In this document: in pieces, positions 8,468 through 16,029 of the stretch
Layout: each line of letters begins with the position of its first letter
Numbering within the stretch: position 1 is the stretch's first letter
IMG/VR virus record: IMGVR_UViG_3300028173_000003
Coordinates: 1 to 64,000 of that record
DNA from: a virus
Reading direction: 5' to 3' (one strand)
DNA: 64,000 bases
Position numbers and translations under genes: made by a program
The notes under the pieces: generated by a model
What the model was told of the DNA's origin: nothing
Seen by the model: the letters and a program-made list of their open reading frames with translations, nothing else
Database searches by the model: none

Positions 8468-10372
8468 TCTTCTGCAATCTTATCTTTAATGTATACAATG
8501 TATAACACCACCATTAAGAAGGATAAGACATCAAGAATTATCAATGACAATAAAGACAACGCCTATGGCAAGGTTGTTATCGAGTCGGGTGGTGAAGATT
8601 ATGTAATTGAACGTTCTTGTGAAAGGGCAAAAGGAGAGGATTCAAAAACAACACTAGAGTTCTATAAGTTATTGGATGATGGTAGTCACTTTAGTTTAAA
8701 CGGAACATCAAGAGTAGAGACAGACAAAAATATCAAAAGAGTATTTGGTACGATTGATGACTTTTTATTGACAGCTTTGAGTGGACAGAAGAAGGCAGAA
8801 CAATTCCTTGAACAAGGTATGACAGAAAGGAAGAAGACGTTGGCAAAGTTTCTTGATCTTGAATCGTTTGATGTCAAACACAAGCTGGCAAAGAAGGATA
8901 GTGCAGAACTAAAAGGACAACTGAAAAGAAATGTTGATAGAGACTTTGAAGAAGAAAAGGAAACTTTAGAAGATGATATTGAAGACATCTTGGAGGAAAG
9001 GGCAGAACAAGAAGAGAAACTTTCAGAAGTAATTTCAAATCAAGATAGTGTTGTGCAAAAAATTGCAAATATTGCTGCAGAATTAAACCTTAAACCTATC
9101 AAGGATATTAATATTGAAGATGTAGTTTCTCAAATTGATAGATTATCTTACAAAATTAAAGATAATGTTGAAGAAATTGTCAAATTAGAAGAGGAACTTG
9201 GGAAGATGATCTCCAAGAACACCCAGGCACAAAAAATGCTTGATGGATTTAGTGATACGAATTATGAGGAACAATTAGAATATCACAATAAAAGACAGAG
9301 AGCGATTACAGATTTGAAGAAGACAATCGCGTTTGAAGAAAGAGTTCTCAAAGAACAAGAGAAGAAGACGAATATTCTTGATGAAGTACCTTGTGCGAGT
9401 AAATATGGGACTTGCCCATTCTTACAAGATGGATTTGAGGCCAAAAGTTGTCTCCCTAATAAGGAGGCAGAGATTGAGGCACTAATCAAAGAGAAAGAGA
9501 TCGAAGAGGATGCCAATGCCAAGTTTGATGTAGGACATGTTGAGAGAAAAATTGAACAACACAATAAACTTATCCAATATTGCCAAACAGCAAAAGATAA
9601 GATTACATCAATGACGTTTGAGAAGGAAAGAAAAGGAATCGATCTTAAGAGAAACAAGAACAATCTTCAAGAGCAGAAAGATAAAGAAGCAGAATACAAT
9701 AAGAGCAAGAAGGCGCAAGAAGATAAGGAAGAGAATAAGAAAAAGTTAGTAATATCAAAGAAATTGTTGAAAGAAATTAAAATATCAGTAACTTCAATAC
9801 AGGACACTATTAGTTCGTATAATAAGAAGATTGGGTATCTCGAACAATCAATTGAGCAAATTTGCAAAGAAGAAAAAGAAAGAAGTGTTTTAGAGAAAGA
9901 GTACAAGATTTATGAAATGTTCATTAAGGCTACTCATAGTAGCGGGATTGCGAGCAGCATTGTTGGAGAGAAGTTGCCATTCATTAATAGAATTATTGAA
10001 AGCATCTTGAAAGATCTTGTAGATTTTAAAGTTTATTTTGATAAGAAGTACAACATCTTTATCGAACACGAAGGTCAAAAGCCAAGAATGATTGAGATGG
10101 GTTCTGGAGCAGAGACATCGTTGGCATCATTTGCAATTCGTGTTGCATTAAGTGCAGCGAGTAATCTGCCTTTGGGCAATCTTTTGATCTTAGATGAGCC
10201 CGCGACCGATCTTGACGGAGAACATTTGGAGAGTTATATTGAAAATCTAAATGTATTAAAGAACTATTATGATGTCATTATTCTTATTTCTCATCTCGAC
10301 GTTGTAAAAGATGCTGTTGATGTAACTTTAGACATTGAACAAAAAGAGGGTTTTGTAACTATTTATTCTTGA
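8096..10372 (+). CDS. C-intein + gp46/SbcC-type recombination ATPase
   Basis: 758 aa with its own SD (AGAGGA) and ATG, so it is translated separately from gp47. Residues 1-124 are the intein C-half: TSPDHLIKL is the block B TxxH element and YDLQVEEVKQYY...GIVSHN is block F/G. Extein starts at S125 (SSAILSLMYTMYN), completing GKS of Walker A. The rest is an SMC-like ATPase: long coiled coils, an apex with C433 and C440, signature motif EMGSGAETSLASFAIRVALS and Walker B LLILDEPATDLDG. Spliced to the upstream product it would give about 1040 residues. It acts in DNA end resection and recombination-dependent replication. Confidence 0.85.
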   Translation: MNKKITMEKYYDFFNKYGDCNVKVSTPYGFRKIEAIAITAFDSQVMEVRTKEGLKLKTSPDHLIKLANGTFTKTKTLNPGDDIQTVNGLDKVSVIVTLPYRDDLYDLQVEEVKQYYSNGIVSHNSSAILSLMYTMYNTTIKKDKTSRIINDNKDNAYGKVVIESGGEDYVIERSCERAKGEDSKTTLEFYKLLDDGSHFSLNGTSRVETDKNIKRVFGTIDDFLLTALSGQKKAEQFLEQGMTERKKTLAKFLDLESFDVKHKLAKKDSAELKGQLKRNVDRDFEEEKETLEDDIEDILEERAEQEEKLSEVISNQDSVVQKIANIAAELNLKPIKDINIEDVVSQIDRLSYKIKDNVEEIVKLEEELGKMISKNTQAQKMLDGFSDTNYEEQLEYHNKRQRAITDLKKTIAFEERVLKEQEKKTNILDEVPCASKYGTCPFLQDGFEAKSCLPNKEAEIEALIKEKEIEEDANAKFDVGHVERKIEQHNKLIQYCQTAKDKITSMTFEKERKGIDLKRNKNNLQEQKDKEAEYNKSKKAQEDKEENKKKLVISKKLLKEIKISVTSIQDTISSYNKKIGYLEQSIEQICKEEKERSVLEKEYKIYEMFIKATHSSGIASSIVGEKLPFINRIIESILKDLVDFKVYFDKKYNIFIEHEGQKPRMIEMGSGAETSLASFAIRVALSAASNLPLGNLLILDEPATDLDGEHLESYIENLNVLKNYYDVIILISHLDVVKDAVDVTLDIEQKEGFVTIYS

Positions 10373-10388
10373 ATAAGGAGAACAGATC

Positions 10389-10577
10389 ATGGAAGAAGAT
10401 AAGGCAGGAGCAGTTGATTCTTTTTTAAAGAAGATTATGTCTCGTAAATTGATGGTATGGTTAACGACTACGGGCTTATTGTTTGGATCGGTTATTACCG
10501 GAGAACAGTGGCTTACTGTTTCTATGATCTACATTGGCACGCAAGGGCTAATGGACATCGTTGCTAAAAGAAAGTAA
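10389..10577 (+). CDS. Small membrane protein, holin candidate
   Basis: 62 aa behind AAGGAGAACAG. A charged N-terminus (MEEDKAGAVDSF) is followed by hydrophobic stretches around residues 23-38 and 40-55 separated by GEQW, giving one or two membrane segments, and a basic tail. Size and position next to two other TM/coiled-coil genes suit a lysis cassette, but no holin family signature is recognised. Confidence 0.5.
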   Translation: MEEDKAGAVDSFLKKIMSRKLMVWLTTTGLLFGSVITGEQWLTVSMIYIGTQGLMDIVAKRK

Positions 10578-10598
10578 AACACAAAAGGAAATAAAAAC

Positions 10599-10823
10599 AT
10601 GGACAAAGAAACGATCAGAGAAGTTATTAAAGAAGAGTTTGATAGGCTAGATAGGAGTTTAAATCTCGATCCTCTTGAAGACCCAAAACAATCGTGGGAA
10701 GATTATAAAGGTCGTAGGAAGAATAAGGGTGGTGAGTTTTTCAAATTACTCACCCTTCTTGACAAACTTCAAAAAGAACAAGAGTCAGTCATTAAACAAC
10801 TTAAACTTATGAGAATGGAGTAA
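10599..10823 (+). CDS. Hypothetical protein with IREVIKEEF N-terminus
   Basis: 74 aa with AAAGGA upstream. Starts MDKETIREVIKEEFDRLDRS, the amphipathic [LI]-[IV]-K-E-E motif shared by several other proteins here. The C-terminus (FKLLTLLDKLQKEQESVIKQL) is a probable coiled coil. Function unknown. Confidence 0.55.
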   Translation: MDKETIREVIKEEFDRLDRSLNLDPLEDPKQSWEDYKGRRKNKGGEFFKLLTLLDKLQKEQESVIKQLKLMRME

Positions 10824-10825
10824 GA

Positions 10826-11230
10826 ATGTTTATAGCAAAATTAAAATATTATTTTAATAAGTTTTGGTACATTGTAGCAACGATTTTGCTTGTTGTACTT
10901 TGGATCTTTGCTCATAAAAGAACAAATAAGCTTGCTGACATTGTTGATTTTAAAACCGAAGCAAATGAAAAGGTCTTAAGAGAACGTAGGAAGAATCTTG
11001 AGAAAGAAGAAAAAGAAAAAGTTGATAACAAGATCAAGTATGAAAATACAATGAGAAGACTTGAAAAGAATTATCAAGTTAATACGAAAGAGATTTCGAG
11101 AAAGAAGAAGAAAAGAATTAAAGAACTGGTCGCAGAATATAAAAATGATCCTAAAAAGTTCGCAGTGATGTTCGCAGAAGAAATGAATTACTTACCAGAG
11201 GAGGGAAGATATGAGAACCTCCTTGATTAA
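10826..11230 (+). CDS. TM + coiled-coil protein, possible inner spanin
   Basis: 134 aa. N-terminal basic segment, one TM helix at about residues 14-30 (WYIVATILLVVLWIFA), then a long Lys/Glu-rich coiled coil (residues 45-105). This N-in topology with a periplasmic coiled coil is that of an i-spanin, and the overlapping downstream gene encodes an exported protein, as in spanin pairs. That gene has no lipobox, so the spanin call is tentative. Confidence 0.5.
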   Translation: MFIAKLKYYFNKFWYIVATILLVVLWIFAHKRTNKLADIVDFKTEANEKVLRERRKNLEKEEKEKVDNKIKYENTMRRLEKNYQVNTKEISRKKKKRIKELVAEYKNDPKKFAVMFAEEMNYLPEEGRYENLLD

Positions 11231-11639
11231 TTTATTAAAGATACTTTTTGTTATAGCGATATTTGTATCATACCCTTCAGCAGCATCTGCACAACAAGAT
11301 TGCGATCTCTGCCTGTCAGCAGAACAAGCATCAGAAATGATTGCAACAAAGGAAGAGACAATCTCAAGGATGAAAGAAACTTGTCTGTTAAAGTTAGGGT
11401 CACAAAAGGCAAAGAGTGACTTAAAATATGAAGATGCTCTATCAAAATTGACAAGGGTACGAGAAGACTATAAGGTAGAGATTGTTGAGGCAAAGAAAGA
11501 AAACAAACAGTTAATTGAGATGATTAAGCAATCTGAAGCAGGAGAAGATAAGATAATCTATGGAAGTTTAGGGTTTATAGGTGGAGTGACAGTAACTGCA
11601 TTTATAACATGGGTTGTGATTTCTGTAGCAGGTAAATAA
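11211..11639 (+). CDS. Exported / membrane protein with signal peptide
   Basis: 142 aa overlapping the previous gene by 20 nt, behind GAGGGAAG. Residues 1-27 are a signal peptide (Arg, hydrophobic core, then SAASA before QQDCDLC). The centre is a charged helical coiled coil and residues 115-140 form a second, Gly-rich TM helix. The protein is therefore probably periplasmic and tethered at its C-terminus. A role in lysis is inferred only from context. Confidence 0.5.
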   Translation: MRTSLINLLKILFVIAIFVSYPSAASAQQDCDLCLSAEQASEMIATKEETISRMKETCLLKLGSQKAKSDLKYEDALSKLTRVREDYKVEIVEAKKENKQLIEMIKQSEAGEDKIIYGSLGFIGGVTVTAFITWVVISVAGK

Positions 11640-11643
11640 AAAT

Positions 11644-12615
11644 ATGGAAGTTTGTAAGATTTGTGACAAAGAGATAAATACGAATAGAGGGTTAGCGATT
11701 CATATAAAAAGAATTCATAACCTTTCAAGCGAGGAGTATTATAATAAATATGTACAAACAGATCCAAATGAAGGGAAGTGTTTAAGTTGTGGCAAAAAGA
11801 CAACTTTCGAAGGAAGAGAAGTCATTAAATATCGAGAGTTTTGTTCAACAAAATGTTCCCACAGTTTCGAGAGAACAAAAGAAAGAAAAAAGAAAGTATA
11901 TTTAGAAAGATATGGTGTAGAAAACATTTCTCAATTGGAATCAACCAAGAAGCAAAAAGAAGAAGCTTATCTAAGAAAGTATGGAGTTAAAACTCCCTTG
12001 TCAGATAAGGACAAAATGAAAAGGGCAATTCAAGATAAATATGGAGAAGAATATACGAACATTTCACAAGTTCCCAAGATAAGAGAAAAAATTAAAAATG
12101 TAGTATTGGAAAGGCACGGTGTAGAAAACGTATCCCAATTAGAGTCGGTCAAGAAAAGGAAAGAAGAAACGACATTAGAACATTATGGAGTACGTCATCA
12201 TATGCATATTCCAGAAATTCAACAAAAGGTTTCTACAAATTCTTCTACTGCTTATAAATTGTTAGAATATAAAACAAAGTTTGGAGATTTAATTCATTAT
12301 CAGTCAACATTTGAATTGAGCTATATCAAACAGTGCGAAGAAGATGGTATCAAAATTGTTGATGGTGATGATGTTTCTTACACATTTGGAAACGAAGAGA
12401 GAAGATATTATGTAGATTTTAAGATTTTTGATGAGAATGATAAGCCACAATTAATCGAAATTAAAGGTACTCATAAATGGTATTGGAAAGATTTGAAAAG
12501 TGGATTGTTGAGTGCTAAAAACAAAGCTGCACAAGAGTTTTCAAGTACAAATGGCTATTCCCCATTTAAGATGATCTTGAACGGAAATGTGGCAGATTTA
12601 GAGGAGATATTATAA
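11644..12615 (+). CDS. Free-standing homing endonuclease (PD-(D/E)XK-like)
   Basis: 323 aa. The N-terminal zinc finger CKICDKEI...LAIHIKRIHNLSSEEYYNKY matches those of the endonucleases at 6943 and 33714. A second CxxC...C zinc cluster follows. The central region repeats [RK]YGVENVSQLE[ST] and variants four times. The C-terminus has STFELSYIKQC, YYVDFKIFD and QLIEIKG, the spacing of a PD-(D/E)XK nuclease core. It lies 4 nt after the previous gene with only a weak ribosome site. It probably targets DNA near this locus. Confidence 0.65.
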   Translation: MEVCKICDKEINTNRGLAIHIKRIHNLSSEEYYNKYVQTDPNEGKCLSCGKKTTFEGREVIKYREFCSTKCSHSFERTKERKKKVYLERYGVENISQLESTKKQKEEAYLRKYGVKTPLSDKDKMKRAIQDKYGEEYTNISQVPKIREKIKNVVLERHGVENVSQLESVKKRKEETTLEHYGVRHHMHIPEIQQKVSTNSSTAYKLLEYKTKFGDLIHYQSTFELSYIKQCEEDGIKIVDGDDVSYTFGNEERRYYVDFKIFDENDKPQLIEIKGTHKWYWKDLKSGLLSAKNKAAQEFSSTNGYSPFKMILNGNVADLEEIL

Positions 12616-14781
12616 ATGACAAAGAAGCTTCGAGTCATGGATTTTGATGACACTTTGGTTCGCACTGGAGCAATGGTAATTGTAAATCATGCCAACGGTG
12701 TAACAGAAGAAATGACACCAGGAGAGTATGCAATATATGATCCTCAACATGGGGATCAATTTAACTATTCTCAGTTTGATGGCCCTTTAATTAACCCAAG
12801 ACAAATTGGGCAAGTCTTTAATGCTTTTAAGAAGGACTTGTTAATTACTACCCATAATAAGATTGTATTGATCTTAACTGCAAGAGGGGCACAAAAACCT
12901 CTTCGTGATTATTTGACAAGTATCGGTATTGATCCAAAGAAGAATAGAAACCTTCGTATTGCAACTTTGGGTTCGGGAGATCCTCAACATAAAGCTGGCG
13001 TAATTGCTGCACTGATTGAAAAGAAGGGATTTGATGATGTTGAATTCTTTGACGATTCTGTCAAGAACAGAGATGCAGTAGCAGCGTTGGCAGATATTCC
13101 AAGATACTCTCATGCCAGAATTGAAGTAAAACCATATACTTGGGAGAATGAAGATCTTAACGAGAAAAAGAAAAAAGAATATAATGACTTAGCATTACTT
13201 CACGATTCAGATTATAACACAGATGACAACATGTCAGACACAATCGAAGAAGTTATTCAACTTCTAACAACCAATCTTGGTAACAAAATCAAACCATTTT
13301 CAAAAAAAAAATTAATTAACGAGATTACTCAAAGAGGGTTTGAGAGTCGTCTAAGGGATGGTCTTGAGGATTTTTCTAATATTGATATGCGTGGTCTTGA
13401 TTTGGGTGGTCGAGACTTGAGTGATCTTGATTTTTCTGGGGCAAACTTGAGAGGCGTTAATTTGTCTGGAGCCAACTTAATGGGGACTTCTTTTCGCAAT
13501 GCAAACCTAACTGACGCCGATTTAGAAGATTCAGAATTTGATGAAGATACGAACGTCGATGGGACGATAATGTCAAGAGAACAAAGATTATATATTACCG
13601 GAGATGATGTCGGTCCTTCTGCCGAACAAGATAACGAAAGAGATTACGATGGAAACGCTGTAGATCTCGAAACAATGTCAAAAGAAAGACTACTTGGACT
13701 TCTTTATAGCAGTGAATTAAACGAGCCTGAAGAGTTCTATGCAATTCTTCGAAATCCAAATACAGATGCAGATATTATTAACAGTTTGTGGGAAGAATCC
13801 CCAGATGACGAAGCAATTGATATTGCTATCGCAATGCATCCTTCGGCAGATGAGAATATTTTATCTAGTATTCAAAACTATCACAATACCACTACGGTAA
13901 ATGATATAGTTAGACGATTACGTAGCGGAGAAATCTCAAGAAGTATTCCGCCAAGAGAATCCCAACAAGAAGAACCCGAATACATGCAAGGATTTCAAAT
14001 AGGAGATAGTGTACAATTTTACAATGAGTTTAATAGATTTATAAGAGGACGAATTACTGGTTTCGAAGATAACCTATTTATAGTATCGGATGGTCGAGAT
14101 ACACACTTTGCGGCACCCGACGAACTATCAAGAAGTCAAACATCATCCAGTGACGATCAAGAAATTCAAATTGGAGACGAAGTAGAATATCACCCAGAGA
14201 GTGATGAACAAACTCGTCGTGGACAAGTTACAGAAATAGAAGACAATTATGATGGGTCAATGGCCTACAGAATCAAAGGTTTGAACGATAATTCGGAAGG
14301 GTTTTGGTATAATGATGACATCGATATAAGAAAAGTATCATCCAATATTAACGATCAACCTACCCCAAAATATCAACGAGGAGATGTCATTTCTGCCTAC
14401 GCCTCTCAGGGCGGGATCAAACAAATAGTACAAGGTGAAATTCAAAACATCGATAATGACAGGATTGTTCTATTGCTGCCAAGTGGTAATCGTGTCAACA
14501 TTAAGGCGAGTGATGTACGAGATGTCTTAAAGAAGAAAAAAAAGAAATCAACAAAACAATCAAAACATCCAATCCAAACAAGATTTGACATGTTAGATAT
14601 GGACGATGATAAACTAACTACATCAAAACCAAAGGAATCAAGTAGGTTTGACATGTTGGACATGGAACCAACAGATGAAGACGAGAAGAGAAGACAACAA
14701 CTAAAGGCAATGGGTCTTGATGAACAAAGAATGAAAAGGTTGATCAAAGAGGAACTACTTAACATCAAAGGAAATAAATGA
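12616..14781 (+). CDS. HAD phosphatase + pentapeptide + SH3-repeat protein
   Basis: 721 aa, multidomain. Residues 1-175 are a HAD phosphatase: VMDFDDTLVRTG (nucleophile D9, D11), LTARG (88-91) and FFDDSVKN (145-151), like the HAD domains of RNA-repair-type phage enzymes. Residues 253-315 are pentapeptide repeats (ANL.G, SGANL). Residues 350-420 resemble variant Leu-rich repeats (RNPNTDADII). Three SH3/KOW-like barrels (459-505, 516-573, 585-637) follow. The tail has two copies of RFDMLDM (656, 677) and ends RLIKEELLN. The same barrels and RF-motifs occur in the gene at 38133. Position among head genes suggests a virion or head-associated protein; this is inferred. Confidence 0.65.
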   Translation: MTKKLRVMDFDDTLVRTGAMVIVNHANGVTEEMTPGEYAIYDPQHGDQFNYSQFDGPLINPRQIGQVFNAFKKDLLITTHNKIVLILTARGAQKPLRDYLTSIGIDPKKNRNLRIATLGSGDPQHKAGVIAALIEKKGFDDVEFFDDSVKNRDAVAALADIPRYSHARIEVKPYTWENEDLNEKKKKEYNDLALLHDSDYNTDDNMSDTIEEVIQLLTTNLGNKIKPFSKKKLINEITQRGFESRLRDGLEDFSNIDMRGLDLGGRDLSDLDFSGANLRGVNLSGANLMGTSFRNANLTDADLEDSEFDEDTNVDGTIMSREQRLYITGDDVGPSAEQDNERDYDGNAVDLETMSKERLLGLLYSSELNEPEEFYAILRNPNTDADIINSLWEESPDDEAIDIAIAMHPSADENILSSIQNYHNTTTVNDIVRRLRSGEISRSIPPRESQQEEPEYMQGFQIGDSVQFYNEFNRFIRGRITGFEDNLFIVSDGRDTHFAAPDELSRSQTSSSDDQEIQIGDEVEYHPESDEQTRRGQVTEIEDNYDGSMAYRIKGLNDNSEGFWYNDDIDIRKVSSNINDQPTPKYQRGDVISAYASQGGIKQIVQGEIQNIDNDRIVLLLPSGNRVNIKASDVRDVLKKKKKKSTKQSKHPIQTRFDMLDMDDDKLTTSKPKESSRFDMLDMEPTDEDEKRRQQLKAMGLDEQRMKRLIKEELLNIKGNK

Positions 14782-15092
14782 AAGTTGACAAGAACGATTT
14801 CGAAAAGATAAACAAACTCGAAAAGGCCATCGAGAAAAAGTATGGTCACGATGCAGTAAAACATCCAAAAAGTGACTGGTCAGATGAAAAAGAAAAAATA
14901 TACTTAGCAGAAATGAAAAAACTGGTAGAAAAGGAAGATAAGAAAGTAATTACATCAAGTAGGAAAGACAACAGTCAAAGAGTTTGTACAATGTGTAATA
15001 CTTATTCTATGAATAAACTTGACGATTTGTATTTAAACAAATTTGATTGTTGCCAAGAATGCTACTTTTTACACGTAGAAGGGAGAAGGTAA
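14778..15092 (+). CDS. Small zinc-ribbon-like protein
   Basis: 104 aa, ATGA overlap with the previous gene. The N-terminal two thirds are charged and helical. The C-terminus has CTMCNTY and CCQECYF, a likely four-Cys zinc site. Family not recognised. Confidence 0.55.
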   Translation: MKVDKNDFEKINKLEKAIEKKYGHDAVKHPKSDWSDEKEKIYLAEMKKLVEKEDKKVITSSRKDNSQRVCTMCNTYSMNKLDDLYLNKFDCCQECYFLHVEGRR

Positions 15093-15095
15093 AAC

Positions 15096-15407
15096 ATGAA
15101 CGACAAGGTTAAGATTAAGAAGAAGAGACTGGAAGAACTTATCTTAGAAGAAGTTGAAAAGTATATTGAGAAGAAGAATGAAGTATATTTTATTAACAAA
15201 AAGTCCCTCAAAGAGAATGCATCAGCATACGAAATGACATCTGGGAATATTGCGTATGGTGCAGCAGAAGAGGCGGCATCTTTGTTTGTGCAAAAGTTAT
15301 TTGAGAATAACCCAATTCCAAACGAAGATAAGTATGCATATCGACAAGATATCTTTTCATGGCTATTCGATCAGGCACAAGAGATCATTGGCAGAAGTGA
15401 TCGATAA
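15096..15407 (+). CDS. Hypothetical helical protein
   Basis: 103 aa, 3 nt after the previous gene, with GAAGGGAGAAGG upstream. The N-terminus contains KRLEELILEEVEKYIEKK, another version of the recurrent Leu-Ile-x-Glu-Glu helix. The remainder is helical and neutral. No known family. Confidence 0.5.
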   Translation: MNDKVKIKKKRLEELILEEVEKYIEKKNEVYFINKKSLKENASAYEMTSGNIAYGAAEEAASLFVQKLFENNPIPNEDKYAYRQDIFSWLFDQAQEIIGRSDR

Positions 15408-15426
15408 CAAGAAGGAATAAATCAAA

Positions 15427-15975
15427 ATGGCAACAATTGAAGAAGTAGTAAATGGTATCTCTCAAGTAATTGGGTTATACGGTCACGATGGAGCATTGGA
15501 TGACAAAGGTGATCCTATCGCTATTGGACTTAAACGAGAAGAAGAGATCGAGATTACAGACAGAAGAGTGATGGATGGATTTGGTGTGAAGGTGATGGCA
15601 AACAAGCTAACCATTTCATACCATTCAGAATGTATGTTAGAGGATGTTCATAATCCACGTTTTGAAAACGAAATTGAACAGATGATTGAGAAGGTAGCTT
15701 CTTTCTTAAAGAAGTATTACAAGATGATTACAAAGAACACTTTATCTCTGAAGAAAGATGGAGAGGTTGAAGCAATTGTTCAAAACACATCAAGAGTAAG
15801 GGCGTGGGTTCAAGCAACTGTTGTGTATACAATTCAAAACATTGATGCAGTAGACGAAGTTGTTCAAACATCGGATGAAAAGTTAGACAAAGCAATCAAA
15901 TCCTGGCTTGATCAGAGCACAGACAAAAAACCTCAAAACGTATCCATTTCCAAAGCCGACAATCAAGCAAAATAA
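15427..15975 (+). CDS. Conserved-looking protein just upstream of terminase
   Basis: 182 aa behind AAGAAGGAA. Contains KREEEIEITDRRVMDGFGVKV, a segment LTISYHSECMLEDVH, then a helical stretch (IEQMIEKVASFLKKYYKMIT). By position it could be the small terminase subunit, which usually precedes TerL in T4-type genomes. However, the beta-rich N-terminal half and lack of an obvious HTH make a virion component as likely. Function left open. Confidence 0.5.
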   Translation: MATIEEVVNGISQVIGLYGHDGALDDKGDPIAIGLKREEEIEITDRRVMDGFGVKVMANKLTISYHSECMLEDVHNPRFENEIEQMIEKVASFLKKYYKMITKNTLSLKKDGEVEAIVQNTSRVRAWVQATVVYTIQNIDAVDEVVQTSDEKLDKAIKSWLDQSTDKKPQNVSISKADNQAK

Positions 15976-15990
15976 AAACATTACACAATC

Positions 15991-16004
15991 AACTATTTAT
16001 TACA
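15991..16004 (+). promoter_or_regulatory. Late-type promoter box CTATTTA
   Basis: CTATTTA at 15993-15999 inside AACTATTTATTA, 30 nt before the terminase ATG at 16030. Member of the 14-copy CTA(A/T)TTA set. Confidence 0.55.
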
Positions 16005-16029
16005 AAACAATAGGATAGGTTTATAATAA

